Assembly: GCA_028698335.1 (NCBI GenBank)
Contig: JAQVDP010000002.1
Coordinates: 239,772-303,771, forward strand
DNA length: 64,000 nucleotides
From: Nevskiales bacterium
GTDB lineage: Bacteria > Pseudomonadota > Gammaproteobacteria > Nevskiales > Nevskiaceae
Direction of reading: 5' to 3'
Shown: one piece after another, positions 27,700-41,558 of the stretch
Numbering within the stretch: the first letter of the stretch is position 1
How the letters are laid out: the number at the start of each line of letters is the position of its first letter
Made by a program: the position numbers and the translations under genes
The notes under the pieces: model-generated
The model's input: the letters and a program-made list of their open reading frames with translations, nothing else
What the model was told of the DNA's origin: nothing
Databases searched by the model: none

Positions 27700-28479
27700 G
27701 TGAGCGACGGCGGCTGGCGGCTGGCGGCGTTCGAGGCCCTGTGTCTCACGGATCCGTCCGGAAAATGCGCGGCCGTGGCGGGATTGACCGCGACGTGCGG
27801 GCCCGAGGTCCCCACGGTCGCGGCAGCGGCGCTCGACTGGGCACGGGTGCCGGGTCGACCGGATCAGCCGCAACTGGTGCATCCGCGGTCGGTGCCGACG
27901 CGGGGGCTGGGCAGTCCGTCCGGTCGCGCGGCGCTGGCGCATGCCGTCGCCCACATCGAATTCAACGCGATCAATCTGGCACTGGATGCGGCCTGCCGCT
28001 TCGACGGGATGCCGGCTGCGTTCTACCGGGACTGGCTCAGTGTTGCGGGAGACGAGGCGCGCCATTTCCAGATGCTGTCGCGGCGGTTGTCCGAACTCGG
28101 ATACGCGTATGGCGATTTTCCGGCCCACAACGGCCTGTGGGAGGCTGCGGAGAAGACCGCGCATGACGTGATGGTCCGCATGGCGCTGGTGCCACGCGTG
28201 CTCGAGGCGCGCGGCCTCGACGTCACACCCGGGATGATCCGGCGGCTACAGGAAGTGGGTGACGATGCCACGGTCGACGTGCTCAGGGTGATCCTCGACG
28301 AGGAAGTCCGGCATGTGGCGATCGGCTCCCGCTGGTTTCGATATCTGTGCGGCCTGCGCGGGCTCGAACCGGTGGGGACATTCCGCGCGCTGCTGCACGA
28401 CTACGGCATGCAACTGCGGCCCCCATTCAACCGGGAGGCGCGGATGGCCGCCGGCTTTCTGGACAGCGAGCTGGGCTGA
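27700..28479 (+). CDS. DUF455 family ferritin-like protein
   Basis: A 259-residue helical protein with ferritin-like di-metal ligands: H-I-E-F-N-A-I, D-E-A-R-H-F and D-E-E-V-R-H-V (two E-x-x-H pairs). Relatives are annotated DUF455 and resemble the tRNA hydroxylase MiaE in fold; a diiron oxygenase or oxidase activity is inferred. The GTG at 27700 starts 4 bp after the metZ stop, so it should share metZ's SAM-II control. The catalytic role is unknown. It is followed by a 193-bp gap before convergent lpxH. Confidence 0.85.
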   Translation: MSDGGWRLAAFEALCLTDPSGKCAAVAGLTATCGPEVPTVAAAALDWARVPGRPDQPQLVHPRSVPTRGLGSPSGRAALAHAVAHIEFNAINLALDAACRFDGMPAAFYRDWLSVAGDEARHFQMLSRRLSELGYAYGDFPAHNGLWEAAEKTAHDVMVRMALVPRVLEARGLDVTPGMIRRLQEVGDDATVDVLRVILDEEVRHVAIGSRWFRYLCGLRGLEPVGTFRALLHDYGMQLRPPFNREARMAAGFLDSELG

Positions 28480-28672
28480 ATCCCCCTGCCGATATCAGGC
28501 TGGATCCCTGCAGGATGTCCGGCTCCGGGCTGACTGCCAGTGGGCACTTGGCGAGGCGCACTGTCCGCAGCGATCTCGAAAGGCCTAAGGGAGGTCCGTT
28601 CCACCGCCTTGCGCGAGGTGCGCGCGCGGTTCGTCGCAAGATGGGGAGGCGCTGAGGCGTCCGGGGGATGCA

Positions 28673-29398
28673 TCAGATCAGCACCCGGCGGCAGGCGCCG
28701 GCGTGGCAGATCAGGTACTCCATGCTGTCGGGATGCCAGTCGGCCAGGACATGGCGTTCGACGTCACGGCCGTCGACCGACAGGACGTGGTCCGCGGGTC
28801 GGTGGGTATGGCCGTGGATGATGCGGGGTACGCCGTACTCGCGGAATGCGGCCGCAACCGCATCCGGGCTGACGTCCATGATCTCGACCGTCTTGCGCTG
28901 TTTGGCGTCGGCGCTGTGTCCGCGCAACCCCCCGGCGATGCGCAGCCGGCGTTGCAGAGGCAGGCGCAGGAACAGCCACTGGGCCAGGCGATTGCGCGAG
29001 AAGCGCCGCCAGCGCTGATAGGCACGATCGTCGGTGCACCACAGGTCGCCGTGCGACAGCAGTGTCGGGACGCCGTCGATGTCGACCACGGACGGGTCCC
29101 TCAGCAGGCGTACGCCGCTGGCGCGTTCGAAGTCTCGTCCGAGCAGGAAGTCGCGGTTGCCGTGCATGGCGTAGACCGCAACGCCGGACTTGCTCAGTCG
29201 ATGCAGGGCGGCGATGACGTCGGCGTGTGTGGCCAGACCGTCGTCGTCGCCCACCCAGTATTCGAAGATGTCGCCGAGCAGATACAGTGCCGCCGCTTGA
29301 TGCGCCGGACCTCTCAGAAAACGAATCAGGCCGTCGCGCAATGGCGACGGCCCGTTCGGAAGATGCAGATCGGATGCCAGCAGGACCGGACGGCTCAT
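28673..29398 (-). CDS. lpxH: UDP-2,3-diacylglucosamine diphosphatase
   Basis: Metallophosphatase that makes lipid X in lipid A synthesis at the inner membrane. The 241-residue protein has the metal motifs S-D-L-H-L, G-D-I-F-E-Y-W-V-G-D-D and G-N-R-D, plus C-terminal G-H-T-H. The ATG at 29398 is preferred; a GTG two codons earlier is possible. It is the last of four minus-strand genes (dusA, cyclophilin, aminotransferase, lpxH). ppiB-lpxH adjacency is common in gammaproteobacteria; here an aminotransferase is inserted between them. Confidence 0.95.
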   Translation of the reverse strand: MSRPVLLASDLHLPNGPSPLRDGLIRFLRGPAHQAAALYLLGDIFEYWVGDDDGLATHADVIAALHRLSKSGVAVYAMHGNRDFLLGRDFERASGVRLLRDPSVVDIDGVPTLLSHGDLWCTDDRAYQRWRRFSRNRLAQWLFLRLPLQRRLRIAGGLRGHSADAKQRKTVEIMDVSPDAVAAAFREYGVPRIIHGHTHRPADHVLSVDGRDVERHVLADWHPDSMEYLICHAGACRRVLI

Positions 29399-29441
29399 GC
29401 TCACTGCGGGGTTCGATCGTTCCCGATTCGCGCTGAGGCGC

Positions 29442-30617
29442 TCAGCGGCCGAGAACCGATTTAAGGGCGTCGAGGCAACGCTGCACGTGTGCCTCGGTGC
29501 AGCTCTGGCCCATCAGTCCGATCCGCCAGACCTTGCCCGCGAATTCGCCGAGGCCGGCGCCGATCTCCAGGCCGAACTCGGTGAGCAGACGCGAGCGCAG
29601 GGCGGCCTCGTCGGAAACGCCGTCCGGGATCATCACGGCGTTGAGCTGGGGGATGCGCTCGGCTGCCGGGACCAGCATCTTCAGACCGAGCCCCTCGAGG
29701 CCGGCCACGAGCTGCTCGTGGACGCGACGATGGCGTGCCCAGGCGTTTTCGAGACCTTCCTCCTCGACCAGGCACAGTGCCTCGTGCAGGCCGTACAGCG
29801 CATTGACCGGTGCGGTGTGGTGGTAGGCGCGCTTGGCACCGCCACTCCAGTAGCCGGTGACCAGATTGATATCCATGAACCAGCTCTGGACCGGCGTCTT
29901 GCGCTGCTTGGCGACTTCGACCGCACGGGCGGAGAAGGTCACCGGTGACAGGCCCGGTGGTGCCGACAGGCACTTCTGGGTGCCGCTGTAGACCGCGTCG
30001 AGCTGCCAGGCGTCGACTTCGAGCGGCACGCCGCCCAGCGAGGTGACCGCGTCGACGATCGTCAGCACGCCGTGCTTGCGCGCGATTTCTGCCAGCGTTG
30101 CTGCGTCCGACAGCGCGCCGGTTGACGTCTCGGCGTGGACGAAGGCCAGCGCCTTGGCGTCGGGGTGCTGGGTCAGTGCCGCGTCGACCTTGGCGGGGTC
30201 GATCGCGCGGCCCCAGGGATCGTCAACGGCGACGACCTTGGCGCCGCAGCGCTGGGCCACCTGCTTCATGCGTCCGCCGAAGACGCCGTTCTCGCAGACG
30301 ACGATGGTGTCGCCCGGCTCGAGAATGTTCACGAAGCAGGCTTCCATGCCCACCGAGCCCGGCCCGGAAACCGGCATCGTCAGCTCGTTCTGGGTACGGA
30401 ACACCCGGCGCAGCTGCTGCTTGATCGTGTCCATCAGGCCGACGAATGCCGGATCCAGATGGCCGATGGTCGGCTGCGCCATGGCCGCGAGCACGCGCGG
30501 GTGGACGTCGGAGGGGCCGGGGCCCATGAGCGTACGCCGCGGCGCAACGAAGCTGACCGGGGCCGGAGCGGCCTCGGCGGCGGGTGTGCTCATGAACTGG
30601 TTCTGCTGCTGCGTCAC
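29442..30617 (-). CDS. class V aminotransferase, alanine-glyoxylate / serine-glyoxylate type
   Basis: PLP enzyme of the AGXT family. The PLP lysine is in Y-S-G-T-Q-K-C-L-S-A-P-P-G-L (K215), the exact pattern of alanine-glyoxylate and serine-pyruvate aminotransferases. A glyoxylate acceptor is the best guess and would fit a genome that also carries the glyoxylate shunt; amino donor not determinable. The start at 30617 overlaps the cyclophilin stop (ATGA), so the two are translationally coupled. The 391 aa are full length. Confidence 0.88.
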   Translation of the reverse strand: MTQQQNQFMSTPAAEAAPAPVSFVAPRRTLMGPGPSDVHPRVLAAMAQPTIGHLDPAFVGLMDTIKQQLRRVFRTQNELTMPVSGPGSVGMEACFVNILEPGDTIVVCENGVFGGRMKQVAQRCGAKVVAVDDPWGRAIDPAKVDAALTQHPDAKALAFVHAETSTGALSDAATLAEIARKHGVLTIVDAVTSLGGVPLEVDAWQLDAVYSGTQKCLSAPPGLSPVTFSARAVEVAKQRKTPVQSWFMDINLVTGYWSGGAKRAYHHTAPVNALYGLHEALCLVEEEGLENAWARHRRVHEQLVAGLEGLGLKMLVPAAERIPQLNAVMIPDGVSDEAALRSRLLTEFGLEIGAGLGEFAGKVWRIGLMGQSCTEAHVQRCLDALKSVLGR

Positions 30618-31192
30618 TGCGCACCCTCCTGCACCGTGACCTTTTCGATGACGACCTGGGTCACGGGCACGTCGCGGCCGAACGGCGGGATCGCGCCGGT
30701 CGGGGTCTCGGCAATCGCATCGACGACGTCCATGCCCGCAGTGACCTTGCCGAACACGGCATAGCCCATGCTGCGCTGGGGCGTGAAGTTCAGGAAGTCG
30801 TTGTCCTTGTGGTTGATGAAGAACTGCGACGTCGCGGAATGCGGATCGTTGGTCCGTGCCATCGCGATGGTGCCGCGATCGTTCTTCAGGCCGTTGCGGG
30901 CCTCGTTCTCGATCGGCTCATGCGTCTTGCGCTGGTGGTATTCGCTGTCATAGCCGCCGCCCTGGATCATGAAGTCCTTGATCACGCGGTGGAACACCAG
31001 GCCGTCGTAGTGTCCTTCCTTGGCGTAGCGGACGAAGTTGGCCACGGTCTTCGGGGCTTTTTCGGCGTCGAGTTCGAGGGAGATATCGCCCATCGATGTG
31101 GTCATCAGCACGCGGACGGGGGTGGCGGCTTCGGCGGTCATGGCAGCTCCGGTCAGTAGTAGGGTGGCAATCAATGCTTTGAGTGTTTTCAT
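30614..31192 (-). CDS. periplasmic peptidyl-prolyl cis-trans isomerase (cyclophilin)
   Basis: Cyclophilin-type proline isomerase. The ATG at 31192 begins a clear signal peptide (K-T-L-K-A-L-I-A-T-L-L-L-T-G-A-A, cleavage near A-E-A), giving 192 aa. The isomerase core contains F-H-R-V-I-K-D-F-M-I-Q-G-G and F-F-I-N, as in PpiA/PpiB. Location beside lpxH recalls E. coli ppiB, which is cytoplasmic; the signal peptide here argues for a periplasmic role. In-frame codons farther upstream are rejected because they precede the signal peptide. Confidence 0.92.
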   Translation of the reverse strand: MKTLKALIATLLLTGAAMTAEAATPVRVLMTTSMGDISLELDAEKAPKTVANFVRYAKEGHYDGLVFHRVIKDFMIQGGGYDSEYHQRKTHEPIENEARNGLKNDRGTIAMARTNDPHSATSQFFINHKDNDFLNFTPQRSMGYAVFGKVTAGMDVVDAIAETPTGAIPPFGRDVPVTQVVIEKVTVQEGAQ

Positions 31193-31232
31193 GGGTCTGT
31201 CGCGATTGGCAGCGAAAGGATTGGATGCGGTG

Positions 31233-32234
31233 TCACGCGGCGTCGACGTGGAGGGCATGGTGTTCGGCGGCATCGGCGACGTCCGCCATCGCGTCGTCGA
31301 TCAGGTCCATGCCGCCTTCGCCATGATGAACGCCTTCCGACAGCGTGCGGCGGAACGCGCGCCCGCCGGGCTGGCCCCGGAACAGCCCGAGGATGTGGCG
31401 GGTGATGTGGTGCAACGGCGTCCCGGCCTCGAGTTCGGACATCACGTACGGGCGCAGGCGTTCGATGACCTGCTCGCGCGAAGGTGCAGCGGCGTCGTCG
31501 CCGAAGATGCGGTGATCGACCTCGGCGAGGATATAGGGATTCTCGTAGACCTCGCGTCCGAGCATGACGCCGTCGACATGACGCAGATGCGTCTCGCACT
31601 GTTCCATCGTGCGGATGCCGCCATTGATCACGATCCGCAGCTGCGGAAACTCCTGCTTCAACCGGTAGACGGAATCGTACTGGAGCGGCGGGATTTCGCG
31701 GTTTTCCTTCGGTGACAATCCCTTGAGCCAGGCCTTGCGGGCGTGGACGACAAATGTCTCGCACCCTGCGGCGGCGACGGTCTCGACGAAGGTCCGCATG
31801 AATGCGTAGTCCTCCGAATCGTCGACCCCGATGCGATGCTTCACCGTCACCGGCAGGGCGGTGGCCGACTTCATGGCCCGGACGGCATCGGCGACGTGAT
31901 CCGGCTCCCGCATCAGACAGGCGCCAAACCGGCCTTCCTGAACGCGGTCCGACGGGCAGCCGCAATTGAGGTTGATCTCGTCGTAGCCGGCCTGCTCGCC
32001 GAACTCGGCGCACCGGGCCAGTTCGGCCGGATCGACCCCGCCCAGCTGCAGCGCGAGCGGATGCTCGGTTGCGTCGAAGCGCAGCAGACGCCGGCGCGGA
32101 CCATGAATCAGTGCCGCCGTGGTCACCATCTCGGTGTAGAGCAGGGCGTGACGCGAAATCTGACGCAGAAAAAACCGGCAGTGCCGGTCCGTCCAATCCA
32201 TCATGGGCGCTACGCAGAAGCGATGGTCGAGCAT
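31233..32234 (-). CDS. dusA: tRNA-dihydrouridine synthase A
   Basis: FMN enzyme that reduces uridine 20/20a in the tRNA D-loop. R-F-C-V-A-P-M-M-D-W-T-D-R-H-C-R starts the barrel. The catalytic Cys is in L-N-C-G-C-P-S-D-R-V, and the phosphate site is I-N-G-G-I-R. The D-W-T-D-R-H signature separates DusA from DusB and DusC. The ATG at 32234 (333 aa) is chosen; a TTG at 32300 would add 22 unconserved residues. Confidence 0.95.
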   Translation of the reverse strand: MLDHRFCVAPMMDWTDRHCRFFLRQISRHALLYTEMVTTAALIHGPRRRLLRFDATEHPLALQLGGVDPAELARCAEFGEQAGYDEINLNCGCPSDRVQEGRFGACLMREPDHVADAVRAMKSATALPVTVKHRIGVDDSEDYAFMRTFVETVAAAGCETFVVHARKAWLKGLSPKENREIPPLQYDSVYRLKQEFPQLRIVINGGIRTMEQCETHLRHVDGVMLGREVYENPYILAEVDHRIFGDDAAAPSREQVIERLRPYVMSELEAGTPLHHITRHILGLFRGQPGGRAFRRTLSEGVHHGEGGMDLIDDAMADVADAAEHHALHVDAA

Positions 32235-32526
32235 GCGAGAAGTCGGAGCGTCGATTAAGTGGCGGGAGCGGCCATCGCGGGCTTCGCCGATGATCCCCAA
32301 ATGATGTCGGATTTTACCGCAGAGCCTGGTTGGATGGTGATGACCGGGGATGGAAAGCCGTTTTTGCTCGATAACGGGCGGTGGGCGTAGGGAAAACCCT
32401 TACATCAATGTCAGTTCCCGCGCGTCGGGCCATCAGTTTGTGTATAGTTTTTGCGATAAAAAAATCTGATCGAGTTTCGACGGGATTGCGGCCGGATAGC
32501 CGCAAGACAATACAGGGGTGGCACAG
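32235..32526. other. divergent intergenic region dusA / OmpA-like
   Basis: About 290 bp without a convincing gene. AT content rises toward the right end, where TATAGT (32443-32448) is a plausible -10, but I see no good -35 at the right distance. No terminator, RNA gene or strong repeat was found. Confidence 0.5.
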
Positions 32527-33603
32527 ATGACGATTTGGTTGGGGCGGCGCGCGCTCGCGTGCGCACTGATGGTGGGAGTCGGCTGTCCGGCGGCATGGGC
32601 CGACGAGACCGCAAGACCGCACGCATTTATCCAGGGCACTTTTTCGAGCGTTGACGAGGATCGTCTGACGGACGATCACGCCAATGGCTGGCAGCTTGGC
32701 TTCGGGCTGCCTCTGTCGCACCGGTTCTGGCTCGAAGGCCTGTACTTCGACAACACGATGGAAACCGGCAACGGCAGCGGCACCGATTTCTATCAGCGTG
32801 GCCTCGGGCTCGATCTGCAGTACGCCTTCGGTGACCGCGAATCCTTTACGCCGTTCATCCTGATCGGCGGTGGTGCGGCCCGCAACGACGTCATTCCGGA
32901 TGCAATGGATGACGACACCTTCTATCTCAACGCCGGTATTGGCGTCGTCGGCCGTCTGTTCGGCATGCAGTGGCTGCGGTATCGCATCGAGGGCCGCTAT
33001 GTCCGCGACGACTACCTCGACGGGGTCGATGACATCCGCGGTGCCGCCGGCATCGAGATCGCGCTGGGCAAGACCCGCGTCGAAGAGAAGGTGATCGTGC
33101 GCGATGCGCCGCCGCCCCAGGTCGTCGAGAAGATCGTCGAGGTTCCGATCGCCCCGATGGACAGTGACGGCGACGGCGTCGCCGACCAGTTCGATCAGTG
33201 CCCGTCCACATTGGCTGGAACCCAGGTCAATGGTTTCGGATGCGTTGTCGGACAACAGACGGTCGAACTCGAGGATGTCTCGTTCGAATTCGATTCAGCG
33301 CGTCTGAGCCTCAACGGCAAGCGCCTGCTCGAACCGGCGCTGCTGTTCCTGCAGAACCAGCCGGGTGTGACGGCCGAGATCGCCGGGCATACCGACAGCT
33401 TCGGTACCGAGGTCTACAACCTGAAGCTGTCGCAGCAGCGCGCCGAGTCGGTCCGCCAGTTCTTCATCGACAACGGCATCGCGGCGAATCGTCTGATCGC
33501 CAAGGGATATGGCGAGGCCATTCCGGTCGAGTCGAACGAGACCGAAGAGGGACGCGAAGCAAACCGCCGGGTTGAGTTGCACATCAACGGGGCAGAGGAA
33601 TAG
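32527..33603 (+). CDS. OmpA family porin with a TSP3-type linker
   Basis: Outer-membrane protein of 358 aa: signal peptide (cleavage near A-W-A), an N-terminal domain rich in alternating aromatic strands that looks like an 8-stranded barrel (about 25-185), a [10 protein letters not shown] linker, one thrombospondin-3-like calcium repeat ([15 protein letters not shown]), and a C-terminal OmpA domain (about 245-355) with the peptidoglycan residues in G-H-T-D and L-S-x-x-R-A. The ATG at 32527 has a GGGG Shine-Dalgarno 9 bases before it; a GTG at 32518 is an alternative. The TSP3 lipoprotein gene starts 2 bp after its stop. Confidence 0.93.
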   Translation: MTIWLGRRALACALMVGVGCPAAWADETARPHAFIQGTFSSVDEDRLTDDHANGWQLGFGLPLSHRFWLEGLYFDNTMETGNGSGTDFYQRGLGLDLQYAFGDRESFTPFILIGGGAARNDVIPDAMDDDTFYLNAGIGVVGRLFGMQWLRYRIEGRYVRDDYLDGVDDIRGAAGIEIALGKTRVEEKVIVRDAPPPQVVEKIVEVPIAPMDSDGDGVADQFDQCPSTLAGTQVNGFGCVVGQQTVELEDVSFEFDSARLSLNGKRLLEPALLFLQNQPGVTAEIAGHTDSFGTEVYNLKLSQQRAESVRQFFIDNGIAANRLIAKGYGEAIPVESNETEEGREANRRVELHINGAEE

Positions 33604-33605
33604 AG

Positions 33606-36614
<3,009 letters not shown>

Positions 36615-36639
36615 TCAGGCATTGATCCCGCGTCAAGGC

Positions 36640-36669
36640 AAAGCCGCGCACCTCGGTGCGCGGCTTTTT
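36640..36669 (+). terminator. intrinsic terminator after the TSP3 operon
   Basis: Perfect 12-bp stem, AAAGCCGCGCAC (36640-36651) and GTGCGCGGCTTT (36656-36667), with a CTCG tetraloop and a T-run. It lies between convergent genes and may work in both directions. Confidence 0.92.
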
Positions 36670-36687
36670 CCATGGGTGACTGATGAC

Positions 36688-38562
<1,875 letters not shown>

Positions 38563-38690
38563 GATGGGGTTCTGATGGGCGGGGGCGCAGTGTAGCGGCA
38601 CCGAAATTGCTTTGCCGCATCCGGGCAATTACTCGCGCATTGCATGCCAGGCTACGCTAGCATCCGCGCGATGAAAGGAGTGCGCGGCGC

Positions 38691-39968
38691 GTGAATGGGG
38701 GTCTGGATGTCGTCGCGATCGTCGCGATGGGAATGGGGCTGGTGTTCTGGTTGACCGACCGGCCGAGCCCGAGCAGTCGCGCGCTTGCCCTGTTTCTGGC
38801 CCTGCTGGGCTTGGCGGTCATGGCCAATGCGGCGGTTGCCCCGCACCAGCTGAGTCTGCCGATGCCGATCTGGGCGAGGGGCATCGGATTGCTCGATGCC
38901 GCGACCTTCGTCGCCGGCTGCGAGTGGGGCATGCGGGCGGCTCGGACCGTATCGGATCGGGTCGGCAGCATCACGCGGGTGCATATCGTTCGCAGCGCGC
39001 AGGTGCTGGCGGTCGTCTACGCGCTACTGGTGCTGCTGTTCCCGCAGCTGCGCTACCACGCGCTGGCGGTGGCGGTCCGGAACGGGACGCTTCCGGAACC
39101 GGCATTTGCGATGTTTCTGGTTCCCGCCGTCGTTGCCGGAGCGCTGGTGCTGGCAGCCGGACTGCAGCTGCTGCGCCGACGCCTCGATCATGCCGAACGG
39201 ATCCGCATTGTTGCCGCCCTGGCGGCGATGCCGATGCTGGCCGGTTCGCTGCTGCTGCCCGAGCGTGCGGCCGCGATCATGCTCGCGCTGGGCGAGGTGA
39301 TGTTCCTGTACGGGGCCGTGCGCTACTACGTCGTGCAGGGCGCGCGCGCCAACTTCATGGCCCAGTTCCTGTCTCCGCAGGTTGCGGACCTGGTCCGCCT
39401 GCGCGGTCTCCGCCACGCGATGGCCCGCAAGCAGGTCGATATCACGGTGGTCTGCTGCGATATCCGCCGCTTCACCGGCTACGCGCAACAGCACTCGCCG
39501 GAACAGGTCATGCGCTTCCTGAGGTCGTTTTACGCCGCGGTCGGCGCGGCGGCGCGGGAATACGGCGGGACCGTCAAGGACTTCGCGGGCGATGGCGCAC
39601 TGATTCTCATCGGCGCGCCGGTCCCGTATCCGGACAAGGCCGATCGCGCACTGAAGCTGGCCCGGCGGCTGCAACAGTCGGTGCGTCCGGTGGTGCGCCG
39701 GCATTCGCGATCGCTCGGCCTTGGCGTCGGTGTTGCCAGTGGCAGCGTCGCCGTGGGCATCGTCGGCGAGGGTGATCGTTTCGAATACATGGCCGTCGGG
39801 GCCGCGGTCAATCTGGCCTCGCGTCTGTGCGACAAGGCCGCGGATGGTGAGATCCACGTCGATCAGGCGACGCTGGACGAATGCGGCGCACCGGTACCGG
39901 CGCGCCGGCGCCGGCGCTACGTCAAGGGATTCGAGGGTGCGGTCACGACTTACGTGCTCGATGCCTGA
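38691..39968 (+). CDS. membrane-bound class III adenylate/guanylate cyclase
   Basis: A 425-residue signalling enzyme. The first ~215 residues contain about six membrane helices with no recognised ligand domain. The cyclase domain (about 250-420) has both metal-binding aspartates: D257 in C-C-D-I-R-R-F-T and D301 in D-F-A-G-D-G-A. The G-V-A-S-G-x-V-A-V-G-I-V-G and A-V-N-L-A-S-R-L segments are also standard, so it should be active. ATP or GTP preference is not resolved. It starts at a GTG (38691) with a strong AAAGGAG Shine-Dalgarno. It stands alone, divergent from uup. Confidence 0.9.
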   Translation: MNGGLDVVAIVAMGMGLVFWLTDRPSPSSRALALFLALLGLAVMANAAVAPHQLSLPMPIWARGIGLLDAATFVAGCEWGMRAARTVSDRVGSITRVHIVRSAQVLAVVYALLVLLFPQLRYHALAVAVRNGTLPEPAFAMFLVPAVVAGALVLAAGLQLLRRRLDHAERIRIVAALAAMPMLAGSLLLPERAAAIMLALGEVMFLYGAVRYYVVQGARANFMAQFLSPQVADLVRLRGLRHAMARKQVDITVVCCDIRRFTGYAQQHSPEQVMRFLRSFYAAVGAAAREYGGTVKDFAGDGALILIGAPVPYPDKADRALKLARRLQQSVRPVVRRHSRSLGLGVGVASGSVAVGIVGEGDRFEYMAVGAAVNLASRLCDKAADGEIHVDQATLDECGAPVPARRRRRYVKGFEGAVTTYVLDA

Positions 39969-40001
39969 CGCGCTTAGGTTGTGCGCCGCCCCCGCCGAGC
40001 G

Positions 40002-41444
40002 TCAGCACTTGATCGTCAGGGTGCGTCCGCTACGGGGATCGGCATAGCGGATCGTCGATTTCTTGAAGATCAGGTCGACGAACAGCTCGCAATAGTGCTC
40101 GTCGTTGCGCCAGCTCATCGCGACGCTGCTGTCGTTCGAATACTGCAGCGCGAAGCGGCCGTCGAAGGCGGGGTAGTTGGAGCGGAACTCCATCATCCGC
40201 ATCAGGCGCCGGACCACCGGTTTCCTGACCGCGGCGTCGACCTGCTCGCGGCTGTAGCGGTGGCGGTTGATTTCGCGCGGGTCATCGCTGTTGTCGGCGG
40301 ACTCGACATCGTTTTCGCCGGCCAGCCAGCCAACGTAGTAGATCTGCGGAATGCCCGGAGCAAACAGCTGGATCGCGCGGGCGGCAATGTAGGCGTCATC
40401 GTTCTGCTTGAGCGCGTCGTAGTACGTGCAGGTGAGCTGATAGATCGCGCCGACACTGTGGATATTGGCCGCGGAGCGCCGCAGGATCGGATCGGCCGAA
40501 CGCTGCGACACGTTGTGAATCAGGTCCTGGATCTTCTCGGTCGGCAGCACGCCCTCGACATCCGGAATGCAGATGCCGTCGTGGGTGTCGAGCACCGTGA
40601 TCTGGTTGCGCGGGCACATCCGCAGCCAGTGCTTCAGGTAGGTGCTGTCGGCATCGAGCAGCGAATGCAGCAGCAGTGGCGGCAGTGCGAAGCCGTAGGG
40701 CCGCATGCCGTGCAGGGCGATGGCGTACTGGTAACTCGAATGGTCGTGGACTTCAGGCAGGATTTCGGCGTCATTCTCGGCTGCCACGCCATTGACCCAG
40801 CGCAGGATTTCGTAGACGTCCGGCTCGACCAGGAAGCAGCTGGTTCCGATCTTCTTGGTGGTGTACCCGAACGCGTCGAGGCGGAACAGTTTCACACCGC
40901 GCGCGGTCAGGAAGCGGATGTAGTCTTCCATCAGCGCATAGGTGCGCGGCGAGTTGTAGTTCAGATCGATCTGATGCTCGGTGAAGGTGCACCAGACGCG
41001 GTCGGTGCTGCCGTCGCCGAAGGTGATCTCGCGAAACGGTTCCTTTTCCTTGCGGATGTGGATCTTCGCCAGATCGTCCGGTGTGATCTCGCCGAGCTGG
41101 TCGACGTGAATGAACAGATCGGCATATTCCGACTGCATGCCGTGCTGCAGAAAATCCTTGAATTCGACCGACTCGTCGGAGATGTGATTGATCGTCAGGT
41201 CAAGGCAAAGGTCGTACTTCGAGGACAGCGCCTCGACGTCGTCCCAGCTGCCGTACACCGGGTCGACTTCCTTGTGTGTCAGCGGCGAAAAGCCGCTGTC
41301 CGCATTGGACGGGTAGAGGGGCAGGATGTGGAGCCCTCCGATCGCCGACGACAGATGGGAGTCGACAATCTCGCGCAGTGCCTTGAGATCGCCCCCGAGG
41401 CGATCCGGGTAGACGATCAGCTGGACTTTGTTGCGTAGGCTCAC
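40002..41444 (-). CDS. GH13 subfamily 18 glycoside phosphorylase (sucrose phosphorylase family)
   Basis: A (beta/alpha)8 enzyme of 480 aa that exchanges glucosyl groups with phosphate. The catalytic set lines up with Bifidobacterium sucrose phosphorylase: nucleophile D190 in F-R-L-D-A-F-G-Y, acid/base E231 in L-P-E-V-H-D, and transition-state D289 in D-T-H-D-G. Sister enzymes use glucosylglycerol, glucosylglycerate or sucrose 6-phosphate, so the substrate is open. The start is a GTG at 41444 with AGGAG 5-6 bases upstream. No sugar transporter or regulator is adjacent; it converges with the cyclase gene (33 bp). Confidence 0.9.
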   Translation of the reverse strand: MSLRNKVQLIVYPDRLGGDLKALREIVDSHLSSAIGGLHILPLYPSNADSGFSPLTHKEVDPVYGSWDDVEALSSKYDLCLDLTINHISDESVEFKDFLQHGMQSEYADLFIHVDQLGEITPDDLAKIHIRKEKEPFREITFGDGSTDRVWCTFTEHQIDLNYNSPRTYALMEDYIRFLTARGVKLFRLDAFGYTTKKIGTSCFLVEPDVYEILRWVNGVAAENDAEILPEVHDHSSYQYAIALHGMRPYGFALPPLLLHSLLDADSTYLKHWLRMCPRNQITVLDTHDGICIPDVEGVLPTEKIQDLIHNVSQRSADPILRRSAANIHSVGAIYQLTCTYYDALKQNDDAYIAARAIQLFAPGIPQIYYVGWLAGENDVESADNSDDPREINRHRYSREQVDAAVRKPVVRRLMRMMEFRSNYPAFDGRFALQYSNDSSVAMSWRNDEHYCELFVDLIFKKSTIRYADPRSGRTLTIKC

Positions 41445-41558
41445 GATGTCTCCTGTCTGCTGCGTTCGGGCGGCAGGGGCTCCCGGAGTACAGTCCGACC
41501 CTCGGCGTGCAGCCGGAAGCCCGTCAGATTGGGGGCATGCAAATGTCGGGCCTTGGCC

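Noticed and set aside
28480..28672. Possible small gene between DUF455 and lpxH
   Set aside because: Open frames here are Arg/Ala-rich, lack a Shine-Dalgarno and continue as shadows into lpxH. I see nothing supportable in the gap.
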